A stretch of 64,000 nt of DNA from CAWAQA01 sp963784065 (lineage in GTDB: Bacteria > Acidobacteriota > Vicinamibacteria > Vicinamibacterales > UBA2999): assembly GCA_963784065.1 (NCBI GenBank), contig CAWAQA010000006.1, positions 310,001 to 374,000 of the forward strand, given 5' to 3'. Both the position numbers and the translations under genes were made by a program. The notes beneath the pieces are model-generated. The model did no database searches. It saw nothing but the letters and a program-made list of their open reading frames with translations, and was not told the DNA's origin. How positions within the stretch are numbered: position 1 is the stretch's first letter; every line of letters starts with the position of its first letter. Positions 36,105 through 46,456 of the stretch are shown piece by piece.

Positions 36105-37073
36105 ATGCGCAGGCCGTTGAAGACGTTGCTCGTCGTGACAAGTGTGATGGCCACCGGAATGCTGGCCGTCGCCGCCGATCCCCCGCCATGGGCATATCCG
36201 CGCAACGCGCCGAACCAGCACGTCGAGCCGGACGACGGAAAGCCGCGGAGCGTGCCCGGCAGTTCGCAGACGTACACGCTGACGCAGATCCGCAACGGCT
36301 TCTCGCCGCCGGATTGGCATCCCGGGGATCACCCGCCCATGCCGGAGGTCGTCGGCAAGGGTCGTGCGCCGGATGTCCGTGCATGCGGGTACTGCCACCT
36401 GCCGAGCGGCATCGGCAAACCGGAGAACGCCGCCGTCTCGGGCCTGCCCGTTGCGTACTTCAAGCAGCAGATCGCGGACTTCAAGAGCGGCGCCCGCCGC
36501 AGCTCCGTTCCGGACATCGCGCCGCAGGCGCTCATGATGAAGACGGCGATGGCGGCGAACGACGCCGAAATCGAGGCCGCGGCGGAGTACTTCTCGAAGC
36601 TGCCGCCGACGCGGCCCGGCTGGATCACGGTCAAGGAAGTCGCCACCATACCGAAGTGGACCGTCGCCGGCGCGATCATGATTCCCGATGGCAGCGGCCA
36701 GACCGAGCCGATCGGCGACCGTCTCATGGAGACCGCGACCGATTTCAAACGCACGGAGCTTCGCGACGCGCACTCGGGGTACGTGGCGTACGTGCCGATC
36801 GGGAGCATCGCGAAGGGCAAGCAGCTCGTGACGACGGGCGGCGGCGGCAAGACGCTGCAGTGCGACATCTGCCACGGCCCGGATCTGAAAGGCCTCGGCG
36901 ACGTCCCGCGCATCGCGGGCCTGTCGCCGACTTACGTGGTCCGGCAGCTATTCGATATGCAGGCCGGAACGAGGAAGGGTCCGGGCGCGGTCCTGATGCA
37001 GGGCGCGGTCGCGAAGCTGGCGGAGGCGGACATGGTGTCGATCGCCGCGTACCTGGGGTCCCTCGCGCCGTGA
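36105..37073 (+). CDS. Exported di-haem cytochrome c
   Basis: About 322 residues with a signal peptide (LLVVTSVMATGMLAVAADP). There are two cytochrome c domains: CGYCHLPSG at about residue 95 and CDICHGPDLKGLGD at about 260, each followed by a class I helix and a distal Met candidate (PQALMMKTA; GAVLMQGAV, typical AAYL ending). GGGAGAAG lies 8 nt upstream of ATG 36105. The layout matches cytochrome c4-like electron carriers serving periplasmic dehydrogenases or oxidases. It lies 71 nt after the SMP-30 gene, same strand, so possibly co-transcribed. Confidence 0.88.
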   Translation: MRRPLKTLLVVTSVMATGMLAVAADPPPWAYPRNAPNQHVEPDDGKPRSVPGSSQTYTLTQIRNGFSPPDWHPGDHPPMPEVVGKGRAPDVRACGYCHLPSGIGKPENAAVSGLPVAYFKQQIADFKSGARRSSVPDIAPQALMMKTAMAANDAEIEAAAEYFSKLPPTRPGWITVKEVATIPKWTVAGAIMIPDGSGQTEPIGDRLMETATDFKRTELRDAHSGYVAYVPIGSIAKGKQLVTTGGGGKTLQCDICHGPDLKGLGDVPRIAGLSPTYVVRQLFDMQAGTRKGPGAVLMQGAVAKLAEADMVSIAAYLGSLAP

Positions 37074-37144
37074 GGGCGGGAGTATGGGGATCGAAGAGGT
37101 CGGGAGTGCTCCAGAGGCTGCGAGAGGCTCCGACCCCGTTTTGC

Positions 37145-38182
37145 TCACGACGGCTTGTAGCGCATCGCCGCAATGCGCGCGCGGGCGCACTCCGTCATGA
37201 TGTCGATGTACCGCGCAAAGCGCGCCTCACCGTAGACGAACGGATTCTGGCCCGACGGGTTCTTCCGAATCGTCTCCATCCAGCCGATCTCGTCTCCGAA
37301 GAGCCCGGGGTGGCCATTGAGCAGCAGCGCCGCCTTCTCGCGCTTCGCCGTGGCGAGCGCCTTCTCGAACGCGGCCAGCGACGCCGGGGTCGGCGTCTGG
37401 TTGGCGCCCGACAACAGCAGCGCGTTGTAGGTGCGTCCCTTGTCCTTCACGGGGAACATCACGGCGATCGCCCCTTCGGTGTGGCCCGGCGTCGACAGGA
37501 TGGTCACGGTCGTGTCGCCGACCGTGATCTTCTGGCCGTCAGTCAGGATCCTGTCGCGCGTCGGACGCGGCCGCGCCGCCTGCTGCGGCGTCTGGTTCGG
37601 CGGGCGCCGCTCGATCAACTCCCAGTCGGTCGCGGTCAACGCGACGGGCACACCGCGCTGCTGGAAATAGGGAGCGCCGCCAAAATGATCGAAGTGCCCG
37701 TGGCCGATGATGGCGATCTTGATCGTCGAGGGGTCGAGCCCCACCTTCTTCAAGTCGGGGACCATGATCTCTTCGGCTTCCTGCGGTGAATTGAGCGTGT
37801 CGAGCAGGATGATGCCGTCGCTCGTCGTGATCGCCCACGCGCCGATGTCGTTGAATCCCATGTAGTACAGGTTGTCGAACAGCTTCACCGGCTCCATCCG
37901 CTGCCGCGGAACGGACGACTGGCCGCTTGCCTGCCGCTCGAGCGCCGGCCGCTGCGGACCCATGAAGTGGCAGGCGTTGGCTGCCTGCACCTTGAGATCC
38001 TCGCCGGCGATCGACATCGCCTTCGCGACGTGCTGCTGCGCTTCCGACGATTCCTTCATCTGCTGTTCGGTCGGATACAACGGGACCGCCGGCGCCTGCC
38101 CGCGCCCCTGGGCCTCGACGTACGACGGCAGGGCTGCTGCGCACGCGGCGATCACCAACCCGACGAATACTCTGATCAGCAT
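37145..38182 (-). CDS. Exported metallo-beta-lactamase-fold hydrolase, B3-like
   Basis: 345 residues with a signal peptide (FVGLVIAACAAALPSYVEA). The MBL core has HGHFDHFGG (zinc ligands HxHxDH, about residues 160-165), STPGHTEGAI (third His) and LLLNGHPG (late His), plus GAWAITTSDGIILLDTL before it. The metal-ligand order fits subclass B3, whose members include beta-lactamases, lactonases and other hydrolases; resistance cannot be claimed from this. AGGAGGAGC lies before ATG 38182; the frame extension upstream is rejected. It is transcribed divergently from the MFS gene. Confidence 0.87.
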   Translation of the reverse strand: MLIRVFVGLVIAACAAALPSYVEAQGRGQAPAVPLYPTEQQMKESSEAQQHVAKAMSIAGEDLKVQAANACHFMGPQRPALERQASGQSSVPRQRMEPVKLFDNLYYMGFNDIGAWAITTSDGIILLDTLNSPQEAEEIMVPDLKKVGLDPSTIKIAIIGHGHFDHFGGAPYFQQRGVPVALTATDWELIERRPPNQTPQQAARPRPTRDRILTDGQKITVGDTTVTILSTPGHTEGAIAVMFPVKDKGRTYNALLLSGANQTPTPASLAAFEKALATAKREKAALLLNGHPGLFGDEIGWMETIRKNPSGQNPFVYGEARFARYIDIMTECARARIAAMRYKPS

Positions 38183-38295
38183 TGCTCCTCCTGTGCGGCC
38201 GCCACGCGACACGACGGGCCGGGATTGTAGCCGATCTGCCATGGCACGCACGTATAATCCGCGCGACCTCGGTCCCGTTCGATGAAACACGAGCA

Positions 38296-39630
38296 GTGGA
38301 TGTGACGGCTCCTCCGCCGCCGGTGCGCGCAGGCGCGCCCGACGACATCGGACAGCGCGCGATCACGCGCGTGCGCCGCCGTCTCATCCCCTTCATGTTC
38401 GTCCTCTACATCATCGCCTACCTGGACCGCATCAACATCGGCTTCGCGGCGCTCCAGATGAACCGCGACCTCGGCTTCGGCGATGCCGTGTACGGGGTCG
38501 GCGCCGGCATCTTCTTCGTCGGATACGTCATCTTCGAAGTGCCGAGCAATCTGATCCTGCACCGCGTCGGCGCGCGGCGATGGATCGCCCGCATCATGAT
38601 CAGCTGGGGCCTGGTGTCGGCCTCGATGATGTTCGTGCAGAGCGTTCCCGTGTTCTACGCGATGCGGTTCCTGCTGGGCGTCGCCGAGGCCGGCTTCTTT
38701 CCCGGGATGCTGCTGTACCTGACGCGGTGGTTTCCCGCGAGGGAGCGAGCGCGCGCGGTCGCGTCGTTCATGACGGCGACGGCGGTGGCCGGCCTGATTG
38801 GAGGTCCCGTTTCGGGGACGCTGCTGGCGATGGAGGGCGTCTGGGGACTCGCCGGCTGGCAATGGCTGTTCCTGCTGGAGGGTCTGCCCGCCGTCCTGCT
38901 CGGGATTCTCGTGTGGCGTTATCTCAGTGAAGGGCCGGAGGATGCCGCGTGGCTGCCGGCCGGGGAACGAACGTGGCTCGTGGATCGACTGCGCCGCGAG
39001 CAGGAGGCCACCGAGGCGCAGGAACGATTCAGCGTGGGCGCCGCGCTCACGAGCCCGCGCATCTGGACGCTTGGTGCGTTGTACTTCCTCGTCGTGACCG
39101 CGATGTATGGCGTCGCGTTCTGGCTGCCGCAGATCGTACGCAACCTGTCCGGCCTTGGCGATCTCGGCGTCGGCTTCCTCTCGGCGGTGCCTTATCTCCT
39201 TGCCGCCATCTGCATGGTGCCGATCGCCAGGCACTCGGACGCGACCGGCGAGCGTCGCTGGCACGTGGCGGTCCCGGCCGCACTCGGCGCCCTGGCCATG
39301 GCCGGCAGCGCCCTCGTGGATTCGCCCGTGCTTGCCCTTGGGCTGCTGTCCTGCGCCGCCATCGGCATCTGGTCGGCGCTTGGTCCGTCCTGGGCGCTGC
39401 CCATGAGCGTCCTCACCGGCCCTGCCGCAGCCGCCGGCCTCGCGCTCATCAACTCGATCGGCAACATCGGCGGCTTCGTCGGCCCGTCGCTCGTCGGCTT
39501 CGCCCGCGCGGCCACCGGCAGCTTCGCCGCCGGCCTGCTCGTGATCGCGGCGTCGCTGCTTGGCGCGGCGGCGCTTGCGCTCGCCATTCCGCACCGCCCG
39601 GACACGGAGGCGGGGTCGGAGGTCATGTAG
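38296..39630 (+). CDS. MFS transporter, anion:cation symporter family
   Basis: About 444 residues with 12 transmembrane helices. The ACS-family signature at helix 1 (IAYLDRINIGFA) and helix 4-5 (GVAEAGFFPGMLLYLTRWF) is clear, with a central cytoplasmic loop (RREQEATEAQERF). These carriers take up organic anions such as tartrate, phthalate, glucarate or 4-hydroxyphenylacetate. The start is uncertain: GTG 38296 or GTG 38302; the open frame reaches 38182 but without a ribosome site. It ends 14 nt from the convergent TonB receptor gene. Confidence 0.88.
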   Translation: MDVTAPPPPVRAGAPDDIGQRAITRVRRRLIPFMFVLYIIAYLDRINIGFAALQMNRDLGFGDAVYGVGAGIFFVGYVIFEVPSNLILHRVGARRWIARIMISWGLVSASMMFVQSVPVFYAMRFLLGVAEAGFFPGMLLYLTRWFPARERARAVASFMTATAVAGLIGGPVSGTLLAMEGVWGLAGWQWLFLLEGLPAVLLGILVWRYLSEGPEDAAWLPAGERTWLVDRLRREQEATEAQERFSVGAALTSPRIWTLGALYFLVVTAMYGVAFWLPQIVRNLSGLGDLGVGFLSAVPYLLAAICMVPIARHSDATGERRWHVAVPAALGALAMAGSALVDSPVLALGLLSCAAIGIWSALGPSWALPMSVLTGPAAAAGLALINSIGNIGGFVGPSLVGFARAATGSFAAGLLVIAASLLGAAALALAIPHRPDTEAGSEVM

Positions 39631-39644
39631 AGACCAGCGACCGC

Positions 39645-42541
39645 CTAGAACGACGCCCTGAAGCCGAGTTGCAGGCTGCGCGGCTGGAAGGCGATGTTGT
39701 TGTTGAAGGTGGCGGCGCCGTAGTTGGCGGCGCTCACGTCGGTGATGTACGACCCGAAGTTCTCGCGGTTGAACACGTTGAACACCTCGAGGATGCCGTC
39801 CACCCGCACTCGCCCGAACACGAACCGGCGCTGCACCCTGGCGTCAACGCGATGCACCTGGTCGCCCACGAGATCGGCACGCGGGATGATCGTGCCGTCG
39901 GGGAGCAGACGCCCGGCCAGCCCCGTGCCCGTGTCGCGGAGGTCGCTGCCGTAGGTCGTGAGGTTCCGCAGGCCGGAGCCGTAGAAGTACAGTCCGCTCA
40001 GCTGGAAGCCGGCGCCGACTTCCCAGATCCCGTTGAACACCGCGCGATGGCGCTGATCCCCAACGCCCCAGTCGTAGTCGTCGCCAACGTCCGGCGCGAG
40101 CGGGAACGTGACCTCGCGGCAGTCGGCCAGGCCGTCGCCGTCGCGGAACACTTCGCAGACCGGACCGGGCGAGTCTTTCAGGAAGCCGAGCGCGTAGGTC
40201 GCGCCCGCCTGCCACCGGTTGCTGAAGCGCTTGGTGAACGCCGTCTCCCAGCCGTGGTAGTTCGAGCGGCCAATCATCCACTCGCCGAGCACGAAGCCCC
40301 ACTCCGGGAACGGACGCCGGCTGATGTCGGCCGACGGAAAGTTCGCCCCCGTTGCCGGGTTGTAGGTCAGGTTCATGTTGCGCGTGACTTCGTCCTTCCG
40401 CGAGCCGGTATACACGTAGTTGCTCTCGATGGACATCGACGGACCGAGCTGGCGCTGGATGCCGGCCGATACCTGGTGGCTGTAGGAGATGGAATAGCCG
40501 GGCGTCGGGATCTCCGACGTGATGTCGCGGCGCACGCAACCGGGAGCGTTGCTGGTCGAGCAGAGCGACGCGATCACCTGGTCGTAGGTCGGCACCGGTC
40601 CGTTGAACGGGTTCGAGGCGAAGTCCGCCCGCCCGTCATACCGCACCTCGGGAATCGCGATCTGCTGGAACAACGTCGGCTGGTGCACGGCGTCGTTCTC
40701 GAGCTGCGTGAAATAGAGCCCGTAGCCGCCGCGCAGCACCGTGCGGTCGTTCAGGCTGTAGGCGAAGCCGAGACGCGGCGCCACGTTGTTGGTATCCGGG
40801 CCGCGCCGCGCCGTGGACATCCACGGCAGCAGCTCGACATTCTCGCCGATGCCTCCGAGGTCGAGGTCGTAGCGGATGCCGAGGTTGAGCGTCATCTGAT
40901 CCGTCACGTGCCAGTCGTCCTGGAGCCACCCGGCCACGATGTCGCGCGGGTTCTGCCAGCTCGAAGTCGCCGACCGATCGACGATAGCGCACGGAGATCG
41001 AAGACAGCGCGTTCAGGTTCCACGTGGACGGGTCATCCCACACGGGAAAGAGCGATTCCACGTTCGCGGGTACCGGTCCGCCGTTGGCATCGAGGCGTCC
41101 GTTGCAGAAGCTGCACCACAGCAGGGAGCTGTAGGTGCGGAGGTATATCGCCGCCGACTTTCAGGTCGTGGCGGCCCTTCGCGTTGTACGTAAAGGTGAA
41201 GTCGTCGCGGATCGACGTCGTCGACCAGGAGATGTCCTGCGGGGAATTGGTGGCGGCGCCGATCTGATAGCCGCGGAGCACGATGCGCGGGACGGAGCGT
41301 CCCGAGGCGAAGTCCTCGAGCTCGCGGCCGCCGATCCGCTCGTCGATCACGTAGTTGTCGTTGGTCCAGTTGTACTTGGCGTAGCCGGTCTTGATCTCGT
41401 TGATGGCTCTGTTGCCGAGGACGTGCGTGAAGGTGCCGAACCACTGGTTCGCATGCCGGTCGGCATACCCTGCGGCCGACGGATGCAGGCCGCCGCCGCC
41501 GCCCGTGAGAAACGGCACGTGCTGGTCGTAGCGGGAGAAGCGAATCGCCAGCCGCTGCTGCGGCGTGAACTGCGTGTCGATGCGTCCGCCGTACAGGTGC
41601 TGGTTGCGTTTGGCGCTCTGATCGACGTTGAAGCTCGGATATGGGCTGTTGTAGGTGACCGTCTGCGGCTCGCGCTCGTACTCGTAGTTGGCGAAGAAGT
41701 GGACCCGGTCGCGGCGGATGGGGCCGCCGAACGTCGCGCTCAGCTGCTGGTTGGAATACGGCAGGACTCGATCCTCGATGAAGTCCGCCGCGTTGAAGGT
41801 GTCGTCGCGGAAGAAACCGGAAAACGTGCCCGCGGGAGTATTGGTTCCGCCCTTGGTGATGGCGTTGACCTGGACGCCGGCCGATCGACCCTGGGTGGCG
41901 TCGAACCGGTTCGAGACGAACTCGAACTCGGCGATCGCGTCGCGGCTGTACCGGGGCTGCTGCGTGCCGGCCAGCAACTGCGTCACCTGCTGACCGTCGA
42001 CGTTGAGCTGCCAGAAGCCCTGCCCCTGCAGCGGTGTGTCCGCGCTCGCGTTGCCGCGCGCGCCGGGCGCCAGCAGCGTGAGGTCCATCCAGTTGCGGCC
42101 GTTGAGCGGCAGCTCCTGCATCTGCCGCGGGTCGATGTTTCCGGCGACTGACGACGAAGAGGTCTCGAGCAGCGGCGCCTCGCCGGTCACCGTCACCTGC
42201 TCGGCGACGCCGGAAAGCGCCATCTCCAGATTGACCACCGCCTGCTGACCCACCAGCAGGACCACGCCTGTCCGGCTGACGCTGGTGAAACCGGCGAGCG
42301 CGGCTGTAACGCGGAAGGTGCCAGTGCGCGTCGGCATCCGGTACTGACCGCGCTCATCCGTCACTGCCTCGAACGTATTCCCCGACGCCTCGTTCACCGC
42401 GGTGACGGTGACGCCGGGCAGCACGGCGCCGGTCGAGTCGCTGACCGTCCCGCTGAGTGCGGCCTCCTGTGCATACCCCCGGACGGGCACGATCGACAAC
42501 ACAGCAATCGCCAACACAACCCTGAGTCTGCCTGACATCAT
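39645..42541 (-). CDS. TonB-dependent receptor with CarboxypepD_reg-like domain, two frameshifts
   Basis: About 965 residues. Signal peptide (LRVVLAIAVLSIVPVRGYA), an N-terminal carboxypeptidase-regulatory-like domain (ALSGTVSDSTGAVLPGVTV, about 25-105), plug (MQELPLNGRNWMDLTLLAP, GVQVNAITKGGTN), then a long barrel ending SLQLGFRASF. Similarity moves to another frame near 41140 and back near 40955. This N-terminal domain plus plug plus Oar-like barrel is the hallmark acidobacterial receptor. Start: double ATG 42541/42538 with AGGAGA. The substrate is unknown; the adjacent MFS carrier might take over the imported compound at the inner membrane. Confidence 0.9.
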
Positions 42542-42752
42542 CGGAGTCTCCTGGGAGCGGCGAGTGCCGCTCGCATTCACGGACCTTTGGCTCGAGCAGA
42601 ACCGTACGGCCGGACACAGTCCGGGTGCATGGACGTCGCGGGCTTACTCCTGGATTGTTTGATTCAACAACCAAGACCGAACGACGGGGCGGGCCCGGGA
42701 GGAATATCCCAAGTGGCACCGCACGGTCAACCCCGAGTATGATCGCGCGCCG

Positions 42753-44360
42753 TTGACGAATGCGGATGTCATCATCGCGGCGCTTCGGCACGCGGGCGTC
42801 CAGCGCCTCTTCGGCATGCCCGGCGGCGGCAGCACCGCTGACCTGATCGAGGCGGCCCGTCTCGGCGGCCTGCCCTTCACCCTGGCGCAGACGGAAACCG
42901 GCGCCGCCTTCATGGCGACCGCGCAGGCGGAGATCAGCGGCGCACCAGGCGCCTGCGTCGCGACGCTGGGGCCCGGCGCGGCCTCGCTCGTCAACGGCGT
43001 CGCCAACGCGATGCTCGATCGCGTGCCGCTTCTCGTCCTGACCGACTGCCTTCCGGACGGGATACGGGACTTGGCCGATCACCAGAACCTGCCACACGAC
43101 CGGATCTTCGGATCGGTTGCAAAGGCAACTCTCCGTGCAACCGCCGCTGACGCCGGGCGCGTCGTGCGTCACGCGATTGCGACTGCAATGGACGGACGGC
43201 CGGGCCCCGTCCATGTTGATATCTCACCAGAGGTAACTGGACAGGCGGCCGTCCAATCCGCGCACCCCGGCGACCGTCAGCCGTGCTGCGCCGGGCAGGC
43301 CACGCAAGGCCTCTCCGCCCTCACCATGGACCTGTTGCGGCGGACGCGCCGCCCGGTGTTCCTCGTCGGGCTGGCGGCGCGCACGCCAGCGGCTGCGTCA
43401 GCGGTACGGTCGGTTGCATCGGCCCATCACGTTCCAGTGCTCGTCACGTACAAGGCCAAAGGCATCGTGCCGGACACTGATGCCTGGTGGGCGGGCGTCT
43501 TGACCAATGGGGCCCTCGAGCGGCCGGTGCTCGACCGTGCCGACCTCTTCATCGCCGTCGGCCTCGATCCGGTCGAGTTGCTGCCGCGGCGGTGGCCGAT
43601 GTCGCAGCCAGTCATCTCGATCGGTCCTTGGGCAATCCGCCAACAGCACGTGCCGGTCGCAGAGGAGGCAACGGGCGACGTGCCGGAGATCCTGCGCGCG
43701 GTGGCCGCCGGCCTGCCCGACCGCAGCGACTGGACCGCCGAGGAGGTTGCGGGCCTCGCGCAGCGTCAGCGCGCGGCCATGCGGCCTGCCGCCGTCCCCG
43801 GCGCACTCCTGCCGCACGAGGTCGTCGACGTCGTCGCCGCGTTCTACAGCGGCAGCCGCGCAACCGTCGATGCCGGCGCCCACATGTTCCCGGTAATGTC
43901 GCTCTGGCCGGCGCACGACCCGTCCGGCGTGCTGATTTCGAACGGGCTGTCCACGATGGGCTTCGCGCTGCCAGCGGCCATCGGCGCCGCGCTCGCCGAC
44001 CGGTCGCGGCCCGTGATCGCGTTCACCGGCGACGGAGGCCTGTTGATGTGCCTCGGCGAAGTGCAGACCGCCGTACGCGAGCAGGTACGCGTACGGATCG
44101 TGGTCTTCGACGATCGCGCGTTGAGCTTGATCCGGATCAAGCAGTTGCAGCGCGGCTACGCGCCGGACGGTACAGCCCTGGCCGCCGTAGACTGGCGCGC
44201 CGTGGGCCGCGGGCTCGGCCTCGTGGCGCACCAGGTGGACACCGCGGCGGCGCTCCGGTCCTGCCTCGCGGAGACTGCCGAGGCTGCCGGCCCGGTCCTC
44301 ATCGCCGCAACCGTGTCGCCCTCGACGTATCCCGAGACCATCCGCGCGCTGCGAGGATGA
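42753..44360 (+). CDS. ThDP-dependent enzyme, acetolactate-synthase-like
   Basis: 535 residues with the three-domain layout of the POX/AHAS family. The PYR domain has the catalytic Glu in LAQTETGAAFMA (about 49) and FGMPGGGSTADL. The middle domain has RRPVFLVGLAART. The PP domain has the cofactor motif GDGGLLMCLGEVQ, closing with VFDDRALS in place of the usual NN, and SNGLSTMGFALPAAIG. TTG 42753 is the apparent start; no ATG fits. It decarboxylates or condenses 2-oxo acids; the residues that define true AHAS are not evident, so the substrate is open. It is divergent from the TonB receptor and followed by a tandem repeat. Confidence 0.85.
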   Translation: MTNADVIIAALRHAGVQRLFGMPGGGSTADLIEAARLGGLPFTLAQTETGAAFMATAQAEISGAPGACVATLGPGAASLVNGVANAMLDRVPLLVLTDCLPDGIRDLADHQNLPHDRIFGSVAKATLRATAADAGRVVRHAIATAMDGRPGPVHVDISPEVTGQAAVQSAHPGDRQPCCAGQATQGLSALTMDLLRRTRRPVFLVGLAARTPAAASAVRSVASAHHVPVLVTYKAKGIVPDTDAWWAGVLTNGALERPVLDRADLFIAVGLDPVELLPRRWPMSQPVISIGPWAIRQQHVPVAEEATGDVPEILRAVAAGLPDRSDWTAEEVAGLAQRQRAAMRPAAVPGALLPHEVVDVVAAFYSGSRATVDAGAHMFPVMSLWPAHDPSGVLISNGLSTMGFALPAAIGAALADRSRPVIAFTGDGGLLMCLGEVQTAVREQVRVRIVVFDDRALSLIRIKQLQRGYAPDGTALAAVDWRAVGRGLGLVAHQVDTAAALRSCLAETAEAAGPVLIAATVSPSTYPETIRALRG

Positions 44361-44375
44361 CGCGCCCGCCCCCCA

Positions 44376-44695
44376 ACGAACCACAGAGACACCGAGGCAC
44401 AGAGTCCTGAGCTCGTGGCTTCCGCCTTCAGAAGGACTTGTGGCTTCCGCCTTCAGGCGGAAGATCGCGCGCGGCCCGGTTCTTCCGGCTCAAGCCGGAA
44501 GCCACAGCAACCCCTCAACAGATGTGGCTCAGGCCTTCAGAAGGAGCTTGTAGCTTCCGCCTTCAGGCGGAAGGGCGCGCGCGGGCCCGGTTCTTCCGGC
44601 TCAAGCCGGAAGCCACAGCAACCCTTCAACAGATGTGGCTTCAGGCCTTCAGAAGGAACTTGTGGCTTCCGCCTTCAGGCGGAAGATCACGGCAC
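44376..44695. repeat. About 111-bp tandem repeat of REP-like hairpins
   Basis: Two and a half units of about 111 bp (unit starts near 44441, 44551 and 44663). Each unit holds hairpin A, GCTTCCGCCTTCAGGCGGAAG, and hairpin B, CTTCCGGCTCAAGCCGGAAG, joined by CCACAGCAACC...CAACAGATGTGG. A CACAGAGACACCGAGGCACA arm precedes it at 44383-44402. It fills the 326-bp gap between the ThDP gene and the convergent MFS gene, whose stop codon lies in the last hairpin. The Arg/Pro-rich frames across it are not genes. Confidence 0.88.
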
Positions 44696-46003
44696 TGGTG
44701 ACGCCACCGCCTGAGCGCTCGGGGTACGGTACCTGAGCGCCACAAACATCGCTCCACCAACCAGAGTCGTGATCGCGACCGAGCTCATGCCGGCCAGCCA
44801 GATGCCTTGGTACTCGGCGAGCGAGTTCCGCGCTCCGGTGTTCAGGGCGATTCCGAGATAGCCGCTCGCCGCCAGCACCGTGGCGCCGGCGATTTGGCCC
44901 AGCGTGTTGATGAAGCCGAAGACCGACGCCGTCTTTTCAGAGCCGTAGGTCTCGCTGACGAGGACCGTAATGAGCGGAAACGAGTTCACGGCGATGCCCA
45001 TCACGAACGCGATGCTGGCGACCAGCCATATCGTGGTCACCTGCATCGACAGCAACTGGAACAGGACGACGATGATCGTGAGCCACACGAATACCAGCGT
45101 CATGCGCGGCACGCCGCGCTTCACGAGAGAGTCTGAGAGGCGGCCGGCAGCCGGGACACCGACGCCGCGCCCGAGCAGCGAATACGCAAGCGTCGCGAGC
45201 ACCCCGCCCGCAACGACCCCGGCGTTCAGGTCGTACCCGTGCGCCGTGATGTAGACATCCGTCGCGTAGATCGCGGTCCATGCCTGGGCGTTTCGCACGC
45301 CGATCATGAAGCCCATGTAGACGACCGCATAACACCAGAGGCGCAGGTCGCCCAGCAGCGCCAGCGGAAACGGCTTTCTCGTCGTCGCCAGGTGCGCCGC
45401 CGGCGCCGACCGCAGGAAGACGAGGCAGATGACCGCCATCGCGGCGATGGCCATGGCCATCCAGTTGGTCGCCGACCGCCATCCTGACGCGAAATAGATC
45501 GCGAGCACCGGCAGCAGGAAGAATGCGGCGCTCTCCCCCGCCGCCCCGCCCACACCTGCAAACGTCGCCTGGCTGAAGCCTCCTTCACGAGCCGGGAACC
45601 AGCGCGCGATCGCGCCGGCCATCGCGACATACACGGCCGCACTGGCGACGCCCGCCGCGCAGCGCCAGAACAGGAGGCCGGCCTCCGACTCGCTGGTGGC
45701 GAAGCCCGCCATCGCCACGGCGATCAGAAAGAGCCCGAGCGCGGTGACACCCCGGTTCCCGAACCGGTCCGACGCGATCCCCCACGGCATCTGGAACAGG
45801 GCATACGCGTAGAAAAACACCGACCCGAGCAGCCCGAGCGCGGCCCGATCGAGGTTGAAGTCCGCGGCGATGAACTTCTGCACGCCGCCATAGTTCTGGC
45901 GAGCGAACTGGCTCGTCGAATACGCAAGAATGCCGAAGGCCAGGATCACCCAGCGATAGGAAGGGGCAGGCGGGGACTGCGCAGGTGTGTCTGCCATGGG
46001 CAC
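44687..46003 (-). CDS. MFS transporter
   Basis: 438 residues, 12 transmembrane helices. Helix 1 is WVILAFGILAYSTSQFARQN. The helix 2-3 loop motif DRFGNRG is the MFS signature. PWGIASD, CAAGVASAAVYVAMAGAIARWFP and GYDLNAGVVAGGVLATLA follow. It resembles ACS and glycerol-3-phosphate-type carriers for organic anions. Start ATG 46003 (or 45997). The last codons and stop lie within the flank of the tandem hairpin repeat, so the native C-terminus may have been replaced. No operon partner. Confidence 0.88.
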   Translation of the reverse strand: MPMADTPAQSPPAPSYRWVILAFGILAYSTSQFARQNYGGVQKFIAADFNLDRAALGLLGSVFFYAYALFQMPWGIASDRFGNRGVTALGLFLIAVAMAGFATSESEAGLLFWRCAAGVASAAVYVAMAGAIARWFPAREGGFSQATFAGVGGAAGESAAFFLLPVLAIYFASGWRSATNWMAMAIAAMAVICLVFLRSAPAAHLATTRKPFPLALLGDLRLWCYAVVYMGFMIGVRNAQAWTAIYATDVYITAHGYDLNAGVVAGGVLATLAYSLLGRGVGVPAAGRLSDSLVKRGVPRMTLVFVWLTIIVVLFQLLSMQVTTIWLVASIAFVMGIAVNSFPLITVLVSETYGSEKTASVFGFINTLGQIAGATVLAASGYLGIALNTGARNSLAEYQGIWLAGMSSVAITTLVGGAMFVALRYRTPSAQAVASPVP

Positions 46004-46133
46004 CAGGGCACCTACTGGTATGTCCTTGTGATTGCTAGAGCGGGCCGCCCGTTGGCTCCCACCCCGGGGTTGGCCCGCGAAACTGCTGTCGAAAGGCTGT
46101 CGTGGGCACTACAGGTTCAGTTGATACAGTCCA

Positions 46134-46330
46134 CTAAAAATGCCGCGAAGCCATCACCGGCTTGACCGCCGGATCCAGGGCGATTTCAACCAATGTGTTG
46201 GCGGTGATCGTTCGGCCGGACTGACCGAGGAAGCGGCTCAGCTCTGCCTCGGACGCGATCGCATGATACTTCCATCCGTAAAGAGTCGCGAGGCCGCTGT
46301 CACACGAGCTGCAACCAGCGCGGTCACCGG
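46134..46330 (-). pseudogene. Possible gene fragment
   Basis: On the minus strand one frame reads GLATLYGWKYHAIASEAEL, then SRFLGQSGRTITANTLVEIA and LDPAVKPVMASRHF before a TAG at 46136-46134. It has protein-like composition but no start codon or ribosome site, so it may be the 3' end of a decayed gene. I cannot assign a family. The rest of the gap 46004-46456 holds only a REP copy and a CACAGAG-type arm. Confidence 0.3.
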
Positions 46331-46408
46331 GAGGGGGATTGCCTCCAGGTCGGGTCCACGGGAACGGGCCCGAGGCGGGTCCGAAGTGCTCCCGCCCTGC
46401 GGTAATTG

Positions 46409-46444
46409 CTTCCGGCTTCAGCCGGAAGGACTGTGTGTCTCTGT
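46409..46444. repeat. REP-like palindrome plus CACAGAGAC arm
   Basis: GCTTCCGGCTTCAGCCGGAA (46409-46428, continuing GG) is directly followed by TGTGTGTCTCTGTG (46433-46446), one arm of the CACAGAG family. The two repeat families are adjacent here, as at 58.02-58.16 kb. Confidence 0.75.
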
Positions 46445-46456
46445 GATTCGTCGCGG

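Noticed and set aside
37145..38182. Annotation as an antibiotic-resistance beta-lactamase
   Set aside because: The B3-like metal ligands are shared by many non-lactamase hydrolases; nothing in the context indicates resistance.
44376..44695. Possible CRISPR array
   Set aside because: Unit length is about 111 bp and whole units, including the would-be spacers, are repeated. There are no unique spacers and no cas genes.
44415..44714. Open frames reading FRLKPEATAT-type repeats
   Set aside because: They are translations of the tandem hairpin repeat and appear in two frames on the same strand; no ribosome site and no independent protein character.
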